NCBI RefSeq assembly: GCF_900141895.1
Contig: NZ_FQYT01000014.1
Span: forward strand, 1 to 64,000
Direction: 5' to 3'
Length of the DNA stretch: 64,000 nt
Source: Parasporobacterium paucivorans DSM 15970
GTDB lineage: Bacteria; Bacillota; Clostridia; Lachnospirales; Lachnospiraceae
Shown here piece after piece: positions 8,453 through 17,770 of the stretch. The position numbers and the translations under genes were made by a program. The first letter of the stretch is position 1, and every line of letters starts with the position of its first letter. The notes under the pieces are model-generated. The model made no database searches. It had not been told where the DNA came from and saw only the letters and a list, made by a program, of their open reading frames with translations.

Positions 8453-9801
8453 AGGAGCCCATGAAAGATTTAAAGATATATCTATTGACAATAGTGTTGT
8501 TTGTTGCAGGGTTCCTGTTGAGCAGGAACCATAATTACATATTATCAGGAATAGTGATTCTTTTATTGGCGGCTTTCCTTTATTTTTACTATTTCTATAA
8601 GGATGGCTTCAATCTGCTGGATATGCGGGCTGTGTTTTCCCTGGCATGGATTGGCGGAATGGGACTTTCATGCCTGAAACTGAGTCATCTGCAGAAGGAT
8701 TGGCACAGTATAACCTGGGTTTGCTTTTATCTTGCGTATATTACTTTCATCTTAAGCTATGAATATTTAGGAAAGTGGATAGGCAGAAACCGGGTCAAAG
8801 CAGAAAAGATTGTCGGAGAAGAAATGGAACCGGGTCCGGAGAAGTATGAAAAAGGTCTGACTTTCTGTATACGGATTGTAACGGTATTATCCGTTGCGGC
8901 ATTTGTGCTGGAGGCAATTGTACTGCGGTATATACCGGTATTCTCTTCCAAACCGGAAGCGTATTCGGAGTTTCATATTTCAGGAATCCATTATTTTACA
9001 GTGTCCTGCATGCTGGTTTTTCCGCTTGCCGTTATCTATTTTGCCCTGTTCAGACCGGGGAAAAAGAGGAAAATAATAGAACTTTCGGTGGAGAGCTTCC
9101 TCACATTGCTGATCCCGGTATTGATTGTATCCAGATCGCTGCTGATTATGACGGTGTTTATGGCAGGGTTCTGCATTTTGACGCTGTTTGACAGAATTAA
9201 AATCGGATATCTGGTTCTTGGAGGTGTTGTATTTGTAGGGCTGTATGTGTTTATTACAGTGTCCAGAAATCATGGGGTGGATTATCTGAATTCCATATAC
9301 CAGATGAAGAACGCAGTGCCGATTTTTATTTCCCAACCCTATATCTACATCGCGAATAATTATGATAACTTTAATGTGATGGTCGAGAATATTGCACAGC
9401 ATTCTTATGGAATTCGGTCTCTGGCCCCCGTGTTTGCACTGACCGGGTTGAAATTCGTGCTGCATATTCCTTCGTTTCCGGAGTACAGGACGATTACTGA
9501 GCTTACAACCAGAACGTATCTGTATGATGTATATTACGATTTTGGCATTGCAGGCATAATTGGTCTTTCTGTCCTTTTAGGGTTCATATCCTCCAGGCTG
9601 AAAGTAATACGGGGGAAAAGCTATAACCCCATACGATACATGGAGTTGGGTCTGATGACCTATCTGCTTCTTTTTTCCTTTTTTGAACCCTGGTTCAGCA
9701 ACCCGACAATATGGTTTTACTTCTGTGCGATGGTTGCGATGCATATTGCAGTCAGGTATCTCGGCAAAGCAGCCACCAATAGTCCGAAACTGAAAGTATG
9801 A
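8437..9801 (+). CDS. Multi-pass membrane protein, oligosaccharide repeat-unit polymerase-like
   Basis: 454 residues with about ten to twelve hydrophobic segments and a long extracytoplasmic loop in the second half, the usual shape of Wzy-type polymerases and O-antigen ligases. Sequence motifs in this family are weak, so the call rests on topology and on position between a glycosyltransferase gene and the initiating sugar transferase. It would join repeat units on the outer face of the membrane. The ATG at 8437 has AGGAGG five bases upstream; another in-frame ATG at 8461 also follows a ribosome-like site. The gene overlaps the previous one. Confidence 0.65.
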   Translation: MLEKVKEPMKDLKIYLLTIVLFVAGFLLSRNHNYILSGIVILLLAAFLYFYYFYKDGFNLLDMRAVFSLAWIGGMGLSCLKLSHLQKDWHSITWVCFYLAYITFILSYEYLGKWIGRNRVKAEKIVGEEMEPGPEKYEKGLTFCIRIVTVLSVAAFVLEAIVLRYIPVFSSKPEAYSEFHISGIHYFTVSCMLVFPLAVIYFALFRPGKKRKIIELSVESFLTLLIPVLIVSRSLLIMTVFMAGFCILTLFDRIKIGYLVLGGVVFVGLYVFITVSRNHGVDYLNSIYQMKNAVPIFISQPYIYIANNYDNFNVMVENIAQHSYGIRSLAPVFALTGLKFVLHIPSFPEYRTITELTTRTYLYDVYYDFGIAGIIGLSVLLGFISSRLKVIRGKSYNPIRYMELGLMTYLLLFSFFEPWFSNPTIWFYFCAMVAMHIAVRYLGKAATNSPKLKV

Positions 9802-9837
9802 AGATTTTGTGAATAAAAAAAAGTTCATTGTTTCCAG

Positions 9838-9866
9838 TTGCCCTTTATAATTGAATGATGTATTAT
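9838..9866 (+). promoter_or_regulatory. Sigma-A type promoter for the sugar-phosphate transferase gene
   Basis: TTGCCC (9838-9843), a 17-base spacer and TATTAT (9861-9866) lie 37 bases before the start codon, in the only sizeable gap between the polymerase and transferase genes. Confidence 0.5.
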
Positions 9867-9902
9867 AAAACATGAAATTATTAAGAAATGTTTGGTGGTA
9901 AG

Positions 9903-11306
9903 ATGATTAGAGATAATCAAAGAATTTTTAACAGACTACTTGTTCTGATAGATGCAGTCATTATAGCTTTATCATATTTGCTGGCATGGTTCATAAAATT
10001 CAGGAGCGGCATAATTACCAGTAATTATGCCGGTCTTGATTTTAGGTTCTATATGACAGCACTGTTTTTCGTTGTGCCGGGATACCTCCTGCTGTACAGC
10101 TTTTTCAGGGTATATACTCCGATGCGGATCCGTCGGATCCGGGCCGAACTGACGAACCTGCTGAAACCGAATATACTCGGACTGCTGCTTTTTCTGACTA
10201 TCCTGTTCATCATTAAGCAGGAACATTTTTCCAGGTCAATGGTTCTGATCTTCTTTGCCATTACAGTTGTGCTGGAGTGGGCAACCAGGATTGCAATCCG
10301 GTATATCCTGCGCATGGCAAGGATCCGCGGGTTCAACGTGAAGCAGATTCTGTTTGTGGGGTACAGTCGGGCAACAGAAGGCTATATAGACCGCATTAAG
10401 GCCAATCCCCACTGGGGTTATGAAATCAGGGGCATACTGGACGACAACCTGGAAAGAGGCATTGAATACAAAGGGATTAAGGTTTTGGGATCCATTCGGA
10501 ATCTTTTGACAATCCTTCCGGAAAACAAGCTGTCGGAGATAGCCATAACGCTGGGACTGGAAGAATACGGCAAACTGGAGAGAATTGTAGCACTGTGCGA
10601 AAAGTCGGGAGTGCATACCCAGTTCGTACCGGATTATAACAACATCATTCCTACCAGACCCTATATTGAAGATCTGATGGGACTGCCTGTCGTCAACATC
10701 CGCTGCGTCCCCTTGACGAACACTTATTACCGGATTATAAAAAGGGGTGTAGATATACTGGGCTCGTTGGCAGGTATCATAGTGGCCTCTCCTCTGATGC
10801 TTGTGATAACCGTCCTGATAAAGGTGACCTCAAAAGGGCCGCTGATCTTTTCCCAGGAGAGAGTGGGGCTTCATAACAAGTCTTTCAAAATGTACAAGTT
10901 CAGGTCCATGGAAGTCCAGAATGAGAAAGAAGAAAAGAAGGCGTGGACGAAGAAGAACGACCCCAGGGTTACCCCGGTCGGAAGCTTCATCCGAAGGACA
11001 AGCATAGATGAACTCCCGCAGCTGTTCAATATCCTGAAGGGAGACATGAGTCTGGTGGGACCAAGACCGGAAAGGCCTTTCTTTGTAGAAAAATTCAAGG
11101 AAGAAATCCCCCGTTATATGATCAAACACCAGGTAAGGCCGGGTCTGACCGGCTGGGCACAGGTAAATGGTTTCCGGGGGGACACATCCATCCGGAAAAG
11201 GATTGAGTATGATCTGTACTATATTGAAAACTGGACCATTGGATTTGATTTCAAGATAATGTTCCTGACTGTTTTCAAGGGATTTATAAATAAAAATGCA
11301 TATTAG
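9903..11306 (+). CDS. Undecaprenyl-phosphate sugar-1-phosphate transferase (exopolysaccharide initiating enzyme, WcaJ/WbaP-like)
   Basis: 467 residues. Four N-terminal membrane segments are followed by a Rossmann-like CoA-binding type domain (about 145-270) and a C-terminal bacterial sugar transferase domain. The latter has KRGVDILGS, the phosphotransfer core FKMYKFRSM, then [28 protein letters not shown] and [11 protein letters not shown]. Such enzymes move a sugar phosphate from a UDP-sugar to undecaprenyl phosphate and so start each repeat unit. The start at 9903 ([12 protein letters not shown]) matches the usual N-terminus of the family; an ATG at 9888 is also in frame but has no good ribosome site. 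Whether the sugar is glucose, galactose or another cannot be told. Confidence 0.9.
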   Translation: MIRDNQRIFNRLLVLIDAVIIALSYLLAWFIKFRSGIITSNYAGLDFRFYMTALFFVVPGYLLLYSFFRVYTPMRIRRIRAELTNLLKPNILGLLLFLTILFIIKQEHFSRSMVLIFFAITVVLEWATRIAIRYILRMARIRGFNVKQILFVGYSRATEGYIDRIKANPHWGYEIRGILDDNLERGIEYKGIKVLGSIRNLLTILPENKLSEIAITLGLEEYGKLERIVALCEKSGVHTQFVPDYNNIIPTRPYIEDLMGLPVVNIRCVPLTNTYYRIIKRGVDILGSLAGIIVASPLMLVITVLIKVTSKGPLIFSQERVGLHNKSFKMYKFRSMEVQNEKEEKKAWTKKNDPRVTPVGSFIRRTSIDELPQLFNILKGDMSLVGPRPERPFFVEKFKEEIPRYMIKHQVRPGLTGWAQVNGFRGDTSIRKRIEYDLYYIENWTIGFDFKIMFLTVFKGFINKNAY

Positions 11307-11332
11307 CAGGCGATTTGACCGAAAGGATATCT

Positions 11333-12607
11333 ATGAGTAGAAGACGCAGAAAATACAAAAAAGCCAGTACTGGCAGAAACAAAAAAATAAAGACAGCGCT
11401 GCTGGTTGCCGAGATCATTATAATTCTCGTACTGGCTTTTGCTGCAGCGATGGTATTAATACCGAACGCAAAATTGAAGCTGATCAGTTCCATGACATCC
11501 AGCGCTCCTGGAAGAGCTTTGATAAGCTTTTTTATAGGTTCCGATTATGAGAAGTACCTGCAGGATGCGAATTTTAATTCGGATAACGTGGATAAAAACG
11601 ACAATCTCAACATCGGGGAAGAATACACAAATATTGCGCTGTTTGGTTCGGATTCAAGAGGGAGCGATCTGACGAGCGGAGCCCATTTTGATTCTACAAT
11701 CATCGTGAGTATGAATAACAAAACCGGTGAAGTGAAAATGGTTTCGGTATACAGGGATACGGTCCTGGAATTTGTGGCGGATGGAGATGTTTATTATGAC
11801 AAAGCCACAAATGCCAATGCGTACGGCAATACGGAGACGGTCCTCAACATGCTGAATGCGAATCTGGATCTGGATATTACGGATTATGCAGTGGTGAATT
11901 TTGCCGGCCTGGCAAATGTCATCGACGCCCTGGGCGGGATGGATGTAACCATCACGAAGGATGAGATGCAGTGGATCAACAATTATCTGGGTGAAACCAG
12001 GGAAGTTACCGGGATGACCACTCTGAACGTCACGAAATCGGGGGCGGTCCATCTGACCGGACTGCAGGCTACGGCATACTCGCGTATCCGTCAGGTAGCT
12101 TTCTACAATGAAGACGGCACCTCAGTAAATAATGATTACGGCAGGACAGCAAGGCAGAGACTGGTTCTGATGAATATTTTCCAAAAGGCGAAATCCGCCG
12201 GAGCCAGCGAAATGCTGCAGATTGCCAATGCTTTGTTTAAGAAAAACAGCGGGGATGATAAGTTCCTGGTTACAAGTATGGATCTGAACGAAATCCTGAA
12301 GCTTATTCCGACTGCTATCAAATTCAATATAACGGGTACGACCGGATTCCCTACGGAGCTGACCTCTGGTACCTTCTACAATCCTGTTGTATACCGGAAC
12401 GGAAAGCAGATGAGCCTGTACAATAAAGCGCCTTCCTGTGTGTTTGTCAAAGGACTGGAACGAAATGTGACCCAGCTCCACGAATTTCTATTCGGTACTA
12501 CAGATTATGTGCCGACAAAGAATGTGCAGGAAATAAATGACATACTGATTACGCTGACGGGCGTTGAGCCGGAGACGAACGCAGAAACAGAATCGAGCGC
12601 GAACTGA
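11333..12607 (+). CDS. LytR-CpsA-Psr family glycopolymer transferase (copy 1)
   Basis: 424 residues: a short basic cytoplasmic N-terminus (SRRRRKYKK), one membrane anchor near residues 20-45, then an extracellular LCP domain. Family signs are NIALFGSDSRG, SVYRDT with its conserved Arg and Asp, and a C-terminal Arg-rich YGRTARQRLVL block. LCP enzymes transfer lipid-linked polymers such as teichoic acid or capsule onto peptidoglycan, so this is the likely final step for the polymer encoded upstream. The ATG at 11333 has AAAGGA upstream; a TTG at 11315 is in frame but unlikely. It is followed after 11 bases by a second LCP gene. Confidence 0.92.
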   Translation: MSRRRRKYKKASTGRNKKIKTALLVAEIIIILVLAFAAAMVLIPNAKLKLISSMTSSAPGRALISFFIGSDYEKYLQDANFNSDNVDKNDNLNIGEEYTNIALFGSDSRGSDLTSGAHFDSTIIVSMNNKTGEVKMVSVYRDTVLEFVADGDVYYDKATNANAYGNTETVLNMLNANLDLDITDYAVVNFAGLANVIDALGGMDVTITKDEMQWINNYLGETREVTGMTTLNVTKSGAVHLTGLQATAYSRIRQVAFYNEDGTSVNNDYGRTARQRLVLMNIFQKAKSAGASEMLQIANALFKKNSGDDKFLVTSMDLNEILKLIPTAIKFNITGTTGFPTELTSGTFYNPVVYRNGKQMSLYNKAPSCVFVKGLERNVTQLHEFLFGTTDYVPTKNVQEINDILITLTGVEPETNAETESSAN

Positions 12608-12618
12608 CAGGAGACGAA

Positions 12619-13908
12619 ATGAACAGAGAAATTAAAAGTAACGACATAAGAAGCCGTGTGCCGGAGGCACCAAGTGAAAGTCCGGCCCTGGACCGGGGAC
12701 AGAGATTAAGAGCGGAACGCATCCGGGCGGAGAAGCTGAGGAGACGCAGAAAGAAAAAACGTATTAAACGGACAATTCTGGTCGTGGAGATTCTTCTTCT
12801 GGTGGCCCTGATCGCCGTCGGAGCCATGGTCCTGCTGCCGGACGGCAAGAAATCTCTTGTCAAAGCCTTTGTGGGCAGTGCCCCGGGTCGGGCGGTCATC
12901 CGCTCCATGATTGGAAGTGATTATGAGGCCAATATCCAGGACAAGGAATTTGACAGCAGCGCGATCTCATCCAACAGCGGATTGAACATAAGCAACGCAT
13001 ACACAAACATTGCGCTTTTTGGCGGGGATTCCAGGGACGGAAGCCTCGGAAAGGGCGCCCATTCGGATTCCATCATCATATTCAGCATTAACAATGAAAC
13101 TGGGGAAATCAAGATGTCCTCCGTATTCAGGGATACTGCCATGAAATATACCGTAGATGGCGAAGTGCATTATAACAAGGCTACGGACGCCATGTTCGCA
13201 GGCGGGATAGAGACAACCATCAACATGCTGAACGAGAACCTGGATATGAATATCACGGATTATGCAGTGGTGAATTTTGCTGGGCTGGCCAATATCGTGG
13301 ATGCCCTGGGCGGAATGGATGTCACCATAACAGAAGACGAGATGCAGTGGATCAACAATTATCTGGGGGAAACCAGAGAAGTTACCGGAATGACCACTCT
13401 GAACGTCACAGAGTACGGAGCGGTCCATCTTACAGGCCTTCAGGCTACCGCTTACTGCCGTATAAGGTACGTTACCTTCTATGATGCAGACGGCAATGCC
13501 ATAAATGATGACTACGGACGTGCAGCAAGACAGAGGCTTGTTCTGGAACAGATCTTTGCAAGAATGAAATCTGCCGGTCCAAAACAGATGCTGGATGTGG
13601 CAAAGACCCTCTTTGCCCAAAGCAGCGCGGAAAACAAGTTCATCACATCGAGTCTGAGCATGGACGAAATCCTCGACCTCATGCCGGCGGCAGTGGACGC
13701 GACTCTGGTAGGAAGCAGCGGCTTCCCGACGGTCCTGACCACAGGAAATATCAATTCCGGAAACTGCGTCATTGCCCAGGACCTGCATGACAACGTTGTC
13801 CTGCTGCATGAATATCTGTTCGGAACAGCCGGCTATGTCCCTACGGAAGCTGTGGATACAATCAGTACAAAACTGAGCAAAATCACCGGCGTATATTCGG
13901 AAAAATAG
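12619..13908 (+). CDS. LytR-CpsA-Psr family glycopolymer transferase (copy 2)
   Basis: 429 residues, same architecture as the preceding gene: basic N-terminus (RRRRKKKRIKR), one membrane segment, extracellular LCP domain with NIALFGGDSRDG, VFRDT and YGRAARQRLVL. A central stretch of about 65 residues, including EMQWINNYLGETREVTGMTT, is almost identical to copy 1, while flanking parts have diverged. This points to tandem duplication with strong constraint or gene conversion in the core. GGAG lies eight bases before the ATG. Probably works with copy 1 in attaching surface polymer to the wall. Confidence 0.92.
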   Translation: MNREIKSNDIRSRVPEAPSESPALDRGQRLRAERIRAEKLRRRRKKKRIKRTILVVEILLLVALIAVGAMVLLPDGKKSLVKAFVGSAPGRAVIRSMIGSDYEANIQDKEFDSSAISSNSGLNISNAYTNIALFGGDSRDGSLGKGAHSDSIIIFSINNETGEIKMSSVFRDTAMKYTVDGEVHYNKATDAMFAGGIETTINMLNENLDMNITDYAVVNFAGLANIVDALGGMDVTITEDEMQWINNYLGETREVTGMTTLNVTEYGAVHLTGLQATAYCRIRYVTFYDADGNAINDDYGRAARQRLVLEQIFARMKSAGPKQMLDVAKTLFAQSSAENKFITSSLSMDEILDLMPAAVDATLVGSSGFPTVLTTGNINSGNCVIAQDLHDNVVLLHEYLFGTAGYVPTEAVDTISTKLSKITGVYSEK

Positions 13909-13960
13909 AAGGGTACAGGATTCGAAAATTTTTCACAACGTAATCACAGAATGTACACAA

Positions 13961-13987
13961 TTGACTGATAAACTGACCTTATATAAC
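13961..13987 (+). promoter_or_regulatory. Candidate promoter of htrA
   Basis: TTGACT (13961-13966) and TATAAC (13982-13987) with a short 15-base spacer lie 31 bases before the HtrA start, which has AAGGAGGG upstream. The short spacing makes this a moderate call. Confidence 0.4.
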
Positions 13988-14018
13988 ATTCCAGATTTTA
14001 GTTAAGGAGGGTATCAGT

Positions 14019-15476
14019 ATGGACGAAAATGAAAACAAGGATATAGTGGAGGGAAACGGGTTTACCATGAACAGCGTTCCCGAAGCGGACAAGTCAAATG
14101 AAGCGGAGCCTGCTGCGGAAACCGGCACGGAACCGGCCAAAGAAAGTTCCGCTGCTGATCCAAGCTACAGCAAGTATGATGAATCTGCGAACACCTACAC
14201 CTGGCAGCCTGCGTCTGAGGCAAATCCCCAGGATAAAAGCAGCGGCAAGAAAGATAAAAAAGTGAAAAGAGAAAAGAAAAAAGGCGGCTTCTTCAGTAAG
14301 CTTGCCGTGGTGATTGTCCTGGCGCTCATCTTTGGAATCGTTGCAGGCGCAGCTTCCTTTGGAATGAACAGCGGACTGACTCACTTCTTTGGAGACGGCT
14401 CAGCCCAGCAGATAGAGACTACAGATTCAACAATCGGAAGTACAGATTCCACCGGGACAACGTCGGGTTCTGCAGGCAGTATGGATGTTTCTGGTATAGT
14501 TGCTGAGGTCATGCCATCTGTTGTGGCCATCACCACAACCCAGACCGTGGACTACGGCTCCTACTTCCCGGGTCTTGACAGCGGACAGTCTGAAGAAGTA
14601 CAGAGCGGAAGCGGCTCAGGCATTATCATTGGAAAGAATGACACGGAGCTTCTTATCATCACAAACAACCATGTGGTGGAAGGAACAACAAGCCTTTATG
14701 TGCAGTTTGTGAATGATGTGAAGGTGAATGCAGTAGTCAAATCGGCACAGGCCAGCGAAGACCTGGCAGTTGTGGCAGTACCTCTTTCAGAGATTGATGC
14801 AGATACGATTTCCCAGATCAAGATTGCCACCCTTGCAACAGATGAGGTAAAAGTCGGGGAAGGCGCCATCGCTATTGGCAATGCCTTAGGCTATGGACAG
14901 TCCGTTACGACAGGAGTCATCAGTGCGGTGAATCGTGAGGTGACAGTAGATAATCTGACCCTGACCCTCATACAGACCGATGCAGCCATTAACCCCGGCA
15001 ATAGCGGCGGTGCGCTGCTGAACATGAAGGGAGAGGTTGTTGGAATCAATGCAGCCAAGTATTCTTCCAACGCAGTGGAAGGCATGGGCTTTGCAATACC
15101 GATTTCTTCCAAGTCGGAAATCATAAACCAGCTGATTACGGCAGAAACCAAAAACAAAGTGGATGAATCCCAAAAAGGATATCTGGGCATATATGGCAGG
15201 GATGTCTCATCCGATCTTTCCCAGGCGTACAATATACCGGAAGGCGTGTACGTGGTACAGGTAATCGATGGTGGAGCCGCCAAGGCCGCGGGAATCAAGC
15301 AGTCGGATGTAATCACGGAACTGGACGGTCAGACCGTTTCAAGCATGACGGATCTGCAGGCGCAGCTGGAATATTATTCAGCGGGCGAGAGTATCCCCAT
15401 AAAAATCATGACAGTTTCTGACAACGCATATGTGGAAAAAGAACTGAATATCACACTAACCGGACAAATAGAGTAG
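14019..15476 (+). CDS. htrA: Membrane-anchored HtrA/DegP-type serine protease
   Basis: 485 residues. A long, acidic and low-complexity cytoplasmic N-terminus (about 95 residues, ending in a lysine-rich patch) leads into one membrane segment, a Ser/Thr/Gly linker, a trypsin-like protease domain and one C-terminal PDZ domain. The catalytic triad is visible: His in TNNHVVEGT (about 218), Asp in ASEDLAVVAV (about 248) and Ser in NPGNSGGAL (about 329). These proteases degrade or refold damaged proteins at the outer face of the membrane and wall. It has its own promoter region and a strong terminator after it. Its place beside LCP genes fits a cell-envelope role. Confidence 0.95.
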   Translation: MDENENKDIVEGNGFTMNSVPEADKSNEAEPAAETGTEPAKESSAADPSYSKYDESANTYTWQPASEANPQDKSSGKKDKKVKREKKKGGFFSKLAVVIVLALIFGIVAGAASFGMNSGLTHFFGDGSAQQIETTDSTIGSTDSTGTTSGSAGSMDVSGIVAEVMPSVVAITTTQTVDYGSYFPGLDSGQSEEVQSGSGSGIIIGKNDTELLIITNNHVVEGTTSLYVQFVNDVKVNAVVKSAQASEDLAVVAVPLSEIDADTISQIKIATLATDEVKVGEGAIAIGNALGYGQSVTTGVISAVNREVTVDNLTLTLIQTDAAINPGNSGGALLNMKGEVVGINAAKYSSNAVEGMGFAIPISSKSEIINQLITAETKNKVDESQKGYLGIYGRDVSSDLSQAYNIPEGVYVVQVIDGGAAKAAGIKQSDVITELDGQTVSSMTDLQAQLEYYSAGESIPIKIMTVSDNAYVEKELNITLTGQIE

Positions 15477-15489
15477 TAATATGAGACTG

Positions 15490-15524
15490 GATGCGGAGGA
15501 CTATTGTTTTCCGCATCTTTTTTT
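15490..15524 (+). terminator. Intrinsic terminator after htrA
   Basis: A perfect 8-bp stem (GATGCGGA at 15490-15497 with TCCGCATC at 15510-15517) is followed directly by seven T. Confidence 0.9.
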
Positions 15525-15525
15525 C

Positions 15526-15554
15526 TTGTTAGGCGGAGTGTTATACTATATAAT
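15526..15554 (+). promoter_or_regulatory. Sigma-A promoter of the clpX-like operon
   Basis: TTGTTA (15526-15531), a 17-base spacer and a perfect TATAAT (15549-15554). It starts immediately after the htrA terminator and lies 47 bases before the clpX-like gene. Confidence 0.75.
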
Positions 15555-15601
15555 TATAGGCAGAGGGAAGTTTCCCGAACGTCTAAATAAGAGAGGTAAA
15601 A

Positions 15602-17029
15602 ATGGAAGACCATAAAGATGATATAGAAAAAGCAATAAGTGATAATAAAGAGCATGAATACGAGGAGATCTGCTATGTGTGCCGGAGACCCGAAAGCAAG
15701 ACAGGGAAAATGGTCAAGCTGCCGGGTGACATACATATCTGTCCGGACTGCATGCAGAGAACCTTCGACACGATCCAAAACAGCGGAATCGACTTCAAGA
15801 ATATCCGCCCGGAGGATATGTCCAGATTCGGGAATATTGATTTGTCTGCACTTCAAAATGAGATTCCGCAGAGACAGAAGATAAAGAAGAAGCAGCCGGT
15901 TGAGAAGCCCAGCATCGCTGAATTCGACATTGAGAAGATTCCAGCCCCCCATAAAATCAAGGCAAAGCTGGATGAGTATGTAATCGGACAGGAAACCGCC
16001 AAGAAAAACATCGCCGTTGCGGTATATAACCATTATAAGAGGGTTGCCACCAATACACAGGATGAAATCGAGATCGAGAAATCCAATATGCTGATGATCG
16101 GACCCACAGGATGCGGCAAGACATACCTGGTTAAAACTCTTGCAAGACTTCTGGATGTCCCTCTGGCGATTGCAGATGCAACTTCCCTTACAGAGGCCGG
16201 CTATATCGGCGACGATATAGAGAGTGTCGTCTCCAAGCTTCTGGCTGCAGCAGACAATGACGTGGAGAAGGCTGAAAAGGGGATCATTTTCATTGACGAG
16301 ATCGATAAGATAGCCAAGAAGAAAAATGTGAACAGCCGGGATGTCAGCGGAGAATCCGTGCAGCAGGGGCTGCTCAAGCTTTTAGAAGGCAGCGAGATAG
16401 AAGTGCCTGTCGGAGCCAGCAGCAAGAATGCCATGGTACCGCTTACCACCGTCAATACCAAGAATATTCTCTTCGTCTGTGGAGGCGCTTTTCCGGATCT
16501 GGACGCCATCATCAAGGAGAGGCTGAACAAAACCTCCGCCATTGGATTCAATGCAGAGCTGAAGGACAAATATGACAATGTGAATGACCTCATTCGCCAG
16601 GTTACCCTGGATGATCTGCGCGCTTTCGGCATGATACCGGAATTTCTTGGCCGTCTGCCCATCGTGTTTACCATGGATGTCCTGACAGAAGACATGATGG
16701 TGGAGATTCTGACAGAGCCCAAGAATGCCATACTCAGCCAGTATAAGAAACTCCTGGCCCTGGATGGCGTCAAGCTGGATTTTGAGCAGGAGGCACTGAA
16801 GGCCATCGCAAGGAAAGCTCTCGAAAAGAAAACGGGAGCCAGAGCGCTGCGGTCTATTATTGAGGAATTCATGCTGGATATCATGTATGAAATACCGAAG
16901 GATGATAATATCGGCAGAGTAGTCATCACAAAAGAATATGTGGAAAAAACAGGCGGCCCGGTCATAGAGATGCGAGGAATGGACCTTCTGGAAGATAAAT
17001 CCGGAAACCGGGAAGTGGTCAACGGATAA
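15602..17029 (+). CDS. clpX: Divergent ClpX-like AAA+ unfoldase
   Basis: 475 residues, longer than the usual 410-430. An N-terminal C4 zinc-binding domain (CYVC ... CPDC, about residues 21-50) and a linker precede the AAA+ module. Walker A is GPTGCGKT (near 165), the pore-1 loop is EAGYIGDDIE instead of GYVG, Walker B is IIFIDEID, and sensor regions follow. An IGF tripeptide (AIGFNAEL) is present where ClpX docks onto ClpP. The RKH pore loop seen in canonical ClpX is replaced by GASSKNAM. It is therefore probably a second, specialised ClpX that feeds ClpP with different substrates (inference). No clpP or trigger factor gene is adjacent, unlike the standard clpX locus. Confidence 0.85.
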   Translation: MEDHKDDIEKAISDNKEHEYEEICYVCRRPESKTGKMVKLPGDIHICPDCMQRTFDTIQNSGIDFKNIRPEDMSRFGNIDLSALQNEIPQRQKIKKKQPVEKPSIAEFDIEKIPAPHKIKAKLDEYVIGQETAKKNIAVAVYNHYKRVATNTQDEIEIEKSNMLMIGPTGCGKTYLVKTLARLLDVPLAIADATSLTEAGYIGDDIESVVSKLLAAADNDVEKAEKGIIFIDEIDKIAKKKNVNSRDVSGESVQQGLLKLLEGSEIEVPVGASSKNAMVPLTTVNTKNILFVCGGAFPDLDAIIKERLNKTSAIGFNAELKDKYDNVNDLIRQVTLDDLRAFGMIPEFLGRLPIVFTMDVLTEDMMVEILTEPKNAILSQYKKLLALDGVKLDFEQEALKAIARKALEKKTGARALRSIIEEFMLDIMYEIPKDDNIGRVVITKEYVEKTGGPVIEMRGMDLLEDKSGNREVVNG

Positions 17030-17044
17030 TACGGGAGGAAACAG

Positions 17045-17770
17045 ATGATAGAAATTGATGGAATATCCAAGACATATGGCGGAACCGTTAAGGCCGTCGA
17101 CCACATGACATTTGAAGTAAAGGATGGTGAAATCACGGCTGTCATCGGTCCGAACGGAGCCGGGAAAACCACGGTACTGAAGATGATTGTCGGCATCCTG
17201 GCTCCTGATGAAGGAAATATACGGATCAACGGACACGATATCGTATCCGATCCTCTGGAAGCCAAGATGCAGTTTGGATTCGTGGCGGACAATCCGGATG
17301 TGTTTTTGCGTCTGAAGGGAATCGAATATCTGAATTTCATGGGGGACCTGTATGGCGTCTCCACAGAAGAGAGGCAGAAACAGATAGAGATTATGGGCGA
17401 CCGGTTCGAGATGAAGGAAGCCTTGAATGACAAGATATTAAGCTATTCCCATGGAATGCGTCAGAAAATAGTCGTTATGGGTGCTCTTCTTCACAGCCCT
17501 TCTGTATGGATTCTGGATGAGCCCCTGACGGGTCTGGACCCGCGGTCTGCTTTTGAATTAAAAGAAATGATGAAGGAGCATACCAGGGAAGGAAAATCCG
17601 TTGTGTTTTCCACCCATGTGCTGGAAGTTGCAGAAAAATTGTGTGATAAGGTTGCCATTATCAATAAGGGGCGTCTTGTGTTCATGGGGACGCTGAACCG
17701 CCTTAGAGAGGAAAATCCGGGAGAGGATTCGCTTGAAAATATCTTCCTGAAGATGACCGAAGGCCTATGA
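17045..17770 (+). CDS. ABC transporter ATP-binding protein
   Basis: 241 residues. Walker A GPNGAGKTTVLKM (near 37), Q-loop, ABC signature LSYSHGMRQK (near 135), Walker B VWILDEPLTGLDP and switch His in STHVLE are all present. The type matches CcmA/NatA-like exporters with a separate membrane subunit. That subunit is the next gene, whose ATG overlaps this stop codon (ATGA). GGGAGG precedes the start. Substrate unknown. Confidence 0.93.
   Translation: MIEIDGISKTYGGTVKAVDHMTFEVKDGEITAVIGPNGAGKTTVLKMIVGILAPDEGNIRINGHDIVSDPLEAKMQFGFVADNPDVFLRLKGIEYLNFMGDLYGVSTEERQKQIEIMGDRFEMKEALNDKILSYSHGMRQKIVVMGALLHSPSVWILDEPLTGLDPRSAFELKEMMKEHTREGKSVVFSTHVLEVAEKLCDKVAIINKGRLVFMGTLNRLREENPGEDSLENIFLKMTEGL

Noticed and set aside
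16201-17433. Long open frame of 410 codons on the minus strand
   Set aside because: It lies entirely opposite the clpX-like and ABC ATPase genes, has low-complexity composition without motifs and no ribosome site; it is a shadow frame.
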